Shown in pieces: positions 8,401-13,327 of a stretch of DNA of 13,327 nt. This DNA comes from DATECU01 sp035286745 (GTDB taxonomy: Bacteria > Acidobacteriota > Vicinamibacteria > Fen-336), in assembly GCA_035286745.1 (NCBI GenBank), contig DATECU010000228.1:1-13327 (forward strand), written 5' to 3'. How positions within the stretch are numbered: the stretch's first letter is position 1; each line of letters starts with the position of its first letter. Position numbers and translations under genes: made by a program. The notes under the pieces are model-generated. The model did not search any database and was not told where the DNA came from. It saw only the letters and a program-made list of their open reading frames with translations.

Positions 8401-8711
8401 GCGAGGGCCATCTCCCGCCCCCAGGCGAACTCGAGCGTCACCTGGGACAGCCCGGGCCGCGAGCGGGAGCTGATCCGGCGCACCCCGGCCAGGATCCCCA
8501 CCGCCTCCTCGATGCGCCGGGTGACCAGGGTCTCCACCTCCGAGGGAGCGGCCCCCGGGAACCGTGTTTCCACGGTGAGCGACGGGTACGAGAGGTCGGG
8601 GAGCAGGTTGATCGGTAGGCGTTGGAAGGAGACCATGCCGAAAAGGACCACCGCCACCGTCAGCATGGAGACGGTGACGGGCCTGCGGACGCTGAAGTCG
8701 ATCGAGCGCAT
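5448..8711 (-). CDS. RND-family efflux permease (first of tandem pair)
   Basis: This is a second full RND pump subunit, 1087 residues from the ATG at 8711. A GTG two codons upstream (8717) is in frame, but GGGGTG sits just before the ATG and nothing suitable precedes the GTG. It opens SIDFSVRRPVTVSML and has GVGMLVDNAIVVLEAI (Asp397-Asn398) in TM4 and GGIVVNNAIVLVDAVN (Asn965) in TM10. It therefore shares the altered relay pattern of its neighbour. It is longer than the second permease mainly through a basic stretch of about 90 residues between TM6 and TM7 (around KRSSPGTSAEP onward) and a longer Pro-rich C-terminal tail. One adaptor followed by two different permeases recalls MdtABC, where the permeases form mixed trimers. 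That arrangement here is inference. The substrate is unknown. Confidence 0.95.
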   Translation of the reverse strand: MRSIDFSVRRPVTVSMLTVAVVLFGMVSFQRLPINLLPDLSYPSLTVETRFPGAAPSEVETLVTRRIEEAVGILAGVRRISSRSRPGLSQVTLEFAWGREMALASLDVRQKVDLVVLPKDALKPVILRFDPASDPIMRLYLTNGSNLYRLRYVAEELLKKDLESIDGVAAVKVNGGLEEEIQVRVDEGKLALVGLSPSDVQGVLARENVNQAGGSLYEEEARYLVRANNEFKTLGDILATIVSEKEGRMVRVADIATVARSHKQREVVTRFGGQEAVELALYKEGDANTVRVARAVRDRLAALKKELPEGVTVGTGVDQSRFIENAIDEVLSNAVVGGLLAMLILYLFLKDAFGTAVIGISIPVSIIATFFLMYRTGVSLNVMSLGGLALGVGMLVDNAIVVLEAIFSRKERGEGAYEAAGKGASEVGMAVIASTLTTVAVFLPIVFVEGFAAQLFRDQALTVSFSLLASLAVALTLIPMIVARGARKRSSPGTSAEPASPLTRWRRIRRAVFITTPAWVMRYARLAAGWIGKGFRLLLLPISRPFDFLLARGSERYPRLVEAALARPWTVLGWAGAAFLASALGAATLGLDLVPSFTQGEFSYQVELPEGTPLAITDQSLLAAQQTLEADPKVESFSAVIGGAGLSLTSTGTEGENFGRLDVRMKPGTGAVEEEATIGRLREALAGIAKARVKFERPSYFSFRTAIEVEVYGDNLASLERVASDLARRLSALPGLLDVRSSAEAGNPELQVRFDRDALARLNLDLARVAATVRQKVRGEVASRFNEGDREIDILVRSAQGDEVKADEVARVIVDHRSGTPVYLSSVARISRELGPSEIRRIGQRRAAVVSANLPPERSLGTAAAEIRRLLGGYAFPSDVVANLSGQEEERQRSFSSLLLALGLALFLVYLVMASQFESLLHPLVIIVTVPLGGIGVVAALLLARQPVNVVVMIGVVMLGGIVVNNAIVLVDAVNQFRAQGHPKREALVMAGRRRLRPILMTTGTTVLGLLPMALGFGEGAELRAPLAITVIGGLSMATLLTLVVIPVVYLVMDRKPDPVLAETPSPSRSVVPGQEADPAEPGQALA

Positions 8712-8742
8712 GGTCACCCCGAGGGAGTCGAGAGCGGCGGGA

Positions 8743-9888
8743 TCAGCTGTGGGCCGGGGTGGGTGCCGTGGCCGCGATCGCGATCGGTGCCTGGTCCTTG
8801 AGCGCGCCCTGGCCCGCGGTGACCACCTGCTCCCCGGCCTTGAGCCCGCGGGTCACCTCGATTCGGGTGCCCTCTTCCAGGCCCACCTCCACCGGGCGCC
8901 GGCGCGCCACCTTGCCGTCGGCCACGAAGACGTAGGCCTCGTTGAGCTCGCGGATCACCGCCTGACGCGGCACCAGTAGGGCCTGAGGACGGGTCTCCCG
9001 CAGCACCTCGACCGACACGAACGCCCCCGGCCGCACCGCCCCCGGCGGATTCACCGCCTCGACCGTCACCTTGACGGTGCCGGAAGCGGCATCCACCACC
9101 GGGCTGATCTGACGAATGCGTCCCGCGAAGCGCGTCTCCTCCCTGGCCCGCAGTGCCAGGCGCACCTGTTGGCCCTCCTTCAGGTCCAACACCTCACGCT
9201 CGGGAAGGAAGATCCGCGCCACCAGAGGATCGAAGTCGGCCAGGGTGAACAGCTCGTCGCCTACCTTGACCGCCTGTCCCGACTGGACCTTGCGTAAGGT
9301 GATGCGACCGGTGAAGGGCGCCGCCACCGTCGTCTTCTTGAGCCGATGGCGGGCCTCGGCCAGCCCGTGGGCAGCCACGTCCCGCTCGTAGCGGATCTTG
9401 TCCAGGTCTTGCGGGCTGACCAGCTTCTCGGCGGCCATCCGCTGCGAGCGCTCGAGGTTGATCTCGGCGTTGCGAACGGCCAGCCCGGCCTTGTCCACGG
9501 CCAGGGCCGCGTCGGCCGGGTCGATGTGCAGGAGCGCCTGACCGGCGGCCACGTTGTCTCCTTCCTCGACCAGGAGCCGCGTGACCTTGCCCTCGGCCTC
9601 GGCCACGACCTTGACGTCATCCTCGGCCACCAGGTTGGCGGTGGCGGCCGTGTACGCCGAGATCGATCCCACCTCTACGGTGGCGACCGCAACCGAGGCG
9701 GGTTCCTTCTCCTTGGCCTTCCCGTCCTTGTCCCCCCCCTTGGCTGATGCCGGGGACGCCTCGGCCCGGTTCGGGGCGAACACGCCGCGGGCCTTCAGGC
9801 CCACCACGGTCAGGACGGCGAGGGCGGCCACCAGGGCCCCCAGGCGGAGGATCAGGCGCCGGCGGGGCGGGGGCGTCTCTAGGCTCAT
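8743..9888 (-). CDS. Periplasmic adaptor (membrane fusion protein) of the RND pump
   Basis: This 381-residue protein is an HlyD/AcrA-type adaptor. After a basic start (PPPRRRLILR) comes one hydrophobic anchor (about residues 12-31), then a Lys/Asp/Gly-rich linker (about 48-62). A split lipoyl domain follows: KVVAEAEGKVTRLLVEEGD with LLHID, and later TTVAAPFTGRITLRKVQSG. Between its halves is an alpha-hairpin of about 60 residues (NLERSQRMAAEKLVSPQDL). A beta-barrel and a membrane-proximal domain (ALLVPRQAVI) complete the fold. There is no lipobox cysteine, so it is anchored by the N-terminal helix. The adaptor bridges the permease to an outer-membrane channel. AGGAG at 9901-9897 (read on the minus strand) lies eight bases before the ATG. 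It is first in the operon, 31 bases ahead of the first permease. No channel gene is present in the window. Confidence 0.94.
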   Translation of the reverse strand: MSLETPPPRRRLILRLGALVAALAVLTVVGLKARGVFAPNRAEASPASAKGGDKDGKAKEKEPASVAVATVEVGSISAYTAATANLVAEDDVKVVAEAEGKVTRLLVEEGDNVAAGQALLHIDPADAALAVDKAGLAVRNAEINLERSQRMAAEKLVSPQDLDKIRYERDVAAHGLAEARHRLKKTTVAAPFTGRITLRKVQSGQAVKVGDELFTLADFDPLVARIFLPEREVLDLKEGQQVRLALRAREETRFAGRIRQISPVVDAASGTVKVTVEAVNPPGAVRPGAFVSVEVLRETRPQALLVPRQAVIRELNEAYVFVADGKVARRRPVEVGLEEGTRIEVTRGLKAGEQVVTAGQGALKDQAPIAIAATAPTPAHS

Positions 9889-9949
9889 CGTTCACGCTCC
9901 TGGATCCGACCGGACGGGGGCCCGGCCGCTATCCCTAAGAACGATGAGC
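9883..9949 (-). promoter_or_regulatory. Inverted repeat able to pair over the adaptor start codon
   Basis: GCTCATCGTTC at 9883-9893 and GAACGATGAGC at 9939-9949 are perfect 11-base reverse complements, 45 bases apart. The arm at 9883-9893 contains the adaptor's ATG (9888-9886 on the minus strand). The ribosome-binding site AGGAG lies inside the loop. The loop has further pairing potential (GGAT at 9903-9906 with ATCC at 9931-9934, and GC-rich blocks between). If transcription starts upstream of 9949, the leader could fold so that the start codon is buried. The repeat is seen directly; a regulatory role is inference. Confidence 0.45.
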
Positions 9950-9979
9950 GAGTGCCGGCAGTTCCAGAGACTGACGAGG

Positions 9980-10007
9980 AGCCCCGGGGTCGCGCGACCC
10001 CGGGGCT
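9980..10007. terminator. Perfect 28-base GC palindrome downstream of the S9 peptidase gene
   Basis: The arm AGCCCCGGGGTCGC (9980-9993) is followed immediately by its exact reverse complement (9994-10007). The palindrome begins 21 bases beyond the peptidase stop codon and lies before the adaptor operon on the same strand. A very stable hairpin of about 12 pairs with a 4-base GCGC loop is expected. GACG (9973-9976) and CGTC (10013-10016) can add an outer stem. There is no T-run on either side, so it is either a non-canonical terminator or an RNA 3'-end stabiliser. Confidence 0.6.
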
Positions 10008-10028
10008 GAACGCGTCGAGAAGACCCGG

Positions 10029-12740
<2,712 letters not shown>

Positions 12741-12827
12741 TTCGGGACCTCTTTCGAAAGTGGATGGAAAGCAGACAGGGTCACTGACTCACTACGAACC
12801 GGCCCCACCGGAAGTTCGACCGTTGGC

Positions 12828-13106
12828 TCAGACGCCGGCTTCTTCCGGGAGGGGAACCGACCAGTCGACGCGCTCGCCGAGCGAGGCCATGGCGGCGCGC
12901 CAGAAGCCTGGAAAGCCGACCGGGACACGGTCGAGGATGCTGACGATCCGAAAGCGCAGCTTGCCGTCGTGGGAGGCCAGGCGAAAGATCTCGCGCCAGT
13001 CTTCGAGGCTGCCGCGATCCAGGATCTGCGCCAGGATCTTATCGCTCGCGAGGTCGAGGTGACTGCGATTCCAGAGCGCGGCCGAGCGCGCGAGCGTGGA
13101 GCTCAT
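12828..13106 (-). CDS. Hypothetical 92-residue soluble protein beside an antitoxin gene
   Basis: From the ATG at 13106 the protein reads MSSTLARSAALWNRSHLDLA onward, followed by SDKILAQILDRGSLEDWREI and FRLASHDGKLRFRIVSIL. This is a mostly helical protein with no signal peptide or membrane span. The end (VPVGFPGFWRAAMASLGERV) is rich in aromatic and Pro residues. GGAGG lies three bases before this ATG, which is close but good. An in-frame GTG at 13136 lacks any ribosome-binding site, so I prefer the shorter form. It is head-to-head with a Phd-type antitoxin gene, with 153 bases between, and lies 87 bases upstream of the S9 peptidase gene on the same strand. The regular pattern suggests a conserved family, but I cannot name it. 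A link to toxin-antitoxin systems is only inferred from position. Confidence 0.75.
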   Translation of the reverse strand: MSSTLARSAALWNRSHLDLASDKILAQILDRGSLEDWREIFRLASHDGKLRFRIVSILDRVPVGFPGFWRAAMASLGERVDWSVPLPEEAGV

Positions 13107-13180
13107 CGGCCTCCGCCAAGCCTCAAGAGGGATCACGGACCGAGTCTACGCCCTTCGGGTTGCCGGAGGGTGTGCCGGTG

Positions 13181-13208
13181 CGCCCCCCGCGCCCCCGCGC
13201 CCCCCCCA
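13181..13208 (-). repeat. C-tract / G-quadruplex-prone sequence (G-rich on minus strand)
   Basis: On the minus strand this stretch holds runs of 8, 5 and 6 G separated by CGC. The 8-G run can supply two G3 runs, so four runs with short loops are available, which is enough for an intramolecular G-quadruplex. It lies between the divergent 92-residue gene and the second antitoxin promoter, just before the -35 box of the latter. Confidence 0.5.
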
Positions 13209-13213
13209 CGGGC

Positions 13214-13242
13214 TTGACCCGGAGCCAAGTGGTCACTACGAT
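13214..13242 (+). promoter_or_regulatory. Promoter of the second Phd-type antitoxin gene
   Basis: TTGACC (13214-13219), a 17-base spacer and TACGAT (13237-13242) make a good housekeeping sigma-type promoter. The -10 box sits exactly between the two arms of a perfect inverted repeat. Transcription would start near 13249, placing the ribosome-binding site AGGAG (13249-13253) at the very 5' end of the mRNA. Confidence 0.68.
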
Positions 13243-13249
13243 GTGACCA
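13230..13249. promoter_or_regulatory. Operator: perfect inverted repeat flanking the -10 box
   Basis: TGGTCAC (13230-13236) and GTGACCA (13243-13249) are perfect 7-base arms around a 6-base centre, which is the -10 hexamer. A dimer bound here would block RNA polymerase. Autorepression by the antitoxin encoded 11 bases downstream is the natural reading, known for the Phd/YefM class and inferred for this case. Confidence 0.62.
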
Positions 13250-13259
13250 GGAGAGGACC

Positions 13260-13327
13260 ATGAGCCAGATGGGAGCGGCGGACTTCAAGGCCCACTGCCT
13301 GCAAGTGATGGAGAAGGTGCGGCGGAC
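13260..13327 (+). CDS. Phd/YefM-family antitoxin, N-terminal part only (runs off right edge)
   Basis: Twenty-two complete codons are visible: MSQMGAADFKAHCLQVMEKV and then RR. The GAADFKAHCLxxMExV pattern is the typical first helix of prevent-host-death (Phd) antitoxins, and VVITKRGKPVAKL-type strands would be expected just beyond the edge. AGGAG at 13249-13253 is six bases before the ATG. The strong promoter with an embedded inverted repeat directly upstream fits an autoregulated toxin-antitoxin operon. The toxin, probably a PIN-domain protein by analogy with the pair at 916-1568, would lie outside the window. The sequence differs clearly from the first antitoxin, so this is a separate module and not a duplication. 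Confidence 0.78.
   Translation, partial: MSQMGAADFKAHCLQVMEKVRR

Noticed and set aside
9950..9980. Sigma-54-like promoter (TGGAAC followed by GC) upstream of the adaptor gene
   Set aside because: The GG to GC spacing does not fit the -24/-12 pattern, and no other promoter match in this stretch was good enough to list.

Overview
The window is about 13.3 kb of very GC-rich bacterial DNA with tightly packed genes. It holds no rRNA, tRNA, integrase or transposase. The gene content suggests a Gram-negative, didermal soil or sediment bacterium: RND pump genes with a periplasmic adaptor, a secreted S9 peptidase, Phd/PIN toxin-antitoxin genes, and ATGA start/stop overlaps. An uncultured Acidobacteriota-like lineage is my best guess, but no phylogenetic marker here confirms it.

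Layout. (a) 1-569, minus: two small unknown genes joined by an ATGA overlap. The first is cytoplasmic-looking. The second starts with a signal peptide and runs off the left edge. (b) 570-915: a 346-base gap ending in a promoter/operator. (c) 916-1568, plus: a complete Phd-type antitoxin and VapC (PIN) toxin pair, also joined by ATGA, with a promoter that appears to give a leaderless mRNA. (d) 9888-1601, minus: an apparent operon of a periplasmic adaptor, two tandem RND permeases (gaps of about 31 and 7 bases), and a small membrane protein with an HEGGH metalloprotease-like motif, convergent with vapC. No outer-membrane channel gene is present. (e) 9889-10028: an intergenic region with a perfect 28-base palindrome just past the S9 peptidase stop, and an 11-base inverted repeat that could pair over the adaptor's start codon. 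(f) 12740-10029, minus: a secreted S9 prolyl-oligopeptidase-family enzyme with an unusual C-terminal extension of about 220 residues. (g) 13106-12828, minus: a 92-residue soluble protein of unknown function. (h) 13107-13259: a divergent intergenic region with a strong G/C-tract and a promoter whose -10 box is exactly the spacer of a perfect inverted repeat. (i) 13260 to the right edge, plus: the start of a second Phd-type antitoxin.

How the parts work together. The adaptor and two permeases probably form one envelope export system that borrows a TolC-like channel from elsewhere. The HEGGH membrane protein follows on the same strand and may share the transcript. The S9 enzyme is a separate exported peptidase. 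The two toxin-antitoxin modules have promoter-embedded operators that fit autorepression by the antitoxin.

The observations most worth checking are the S9 fusion, the HEGGH protein, the 92-residue protein beside the second antitoxin, and the three regulatory DNA structures (leaderless vapB promoter, start-codon inverted repeat, operator with embedded -10).
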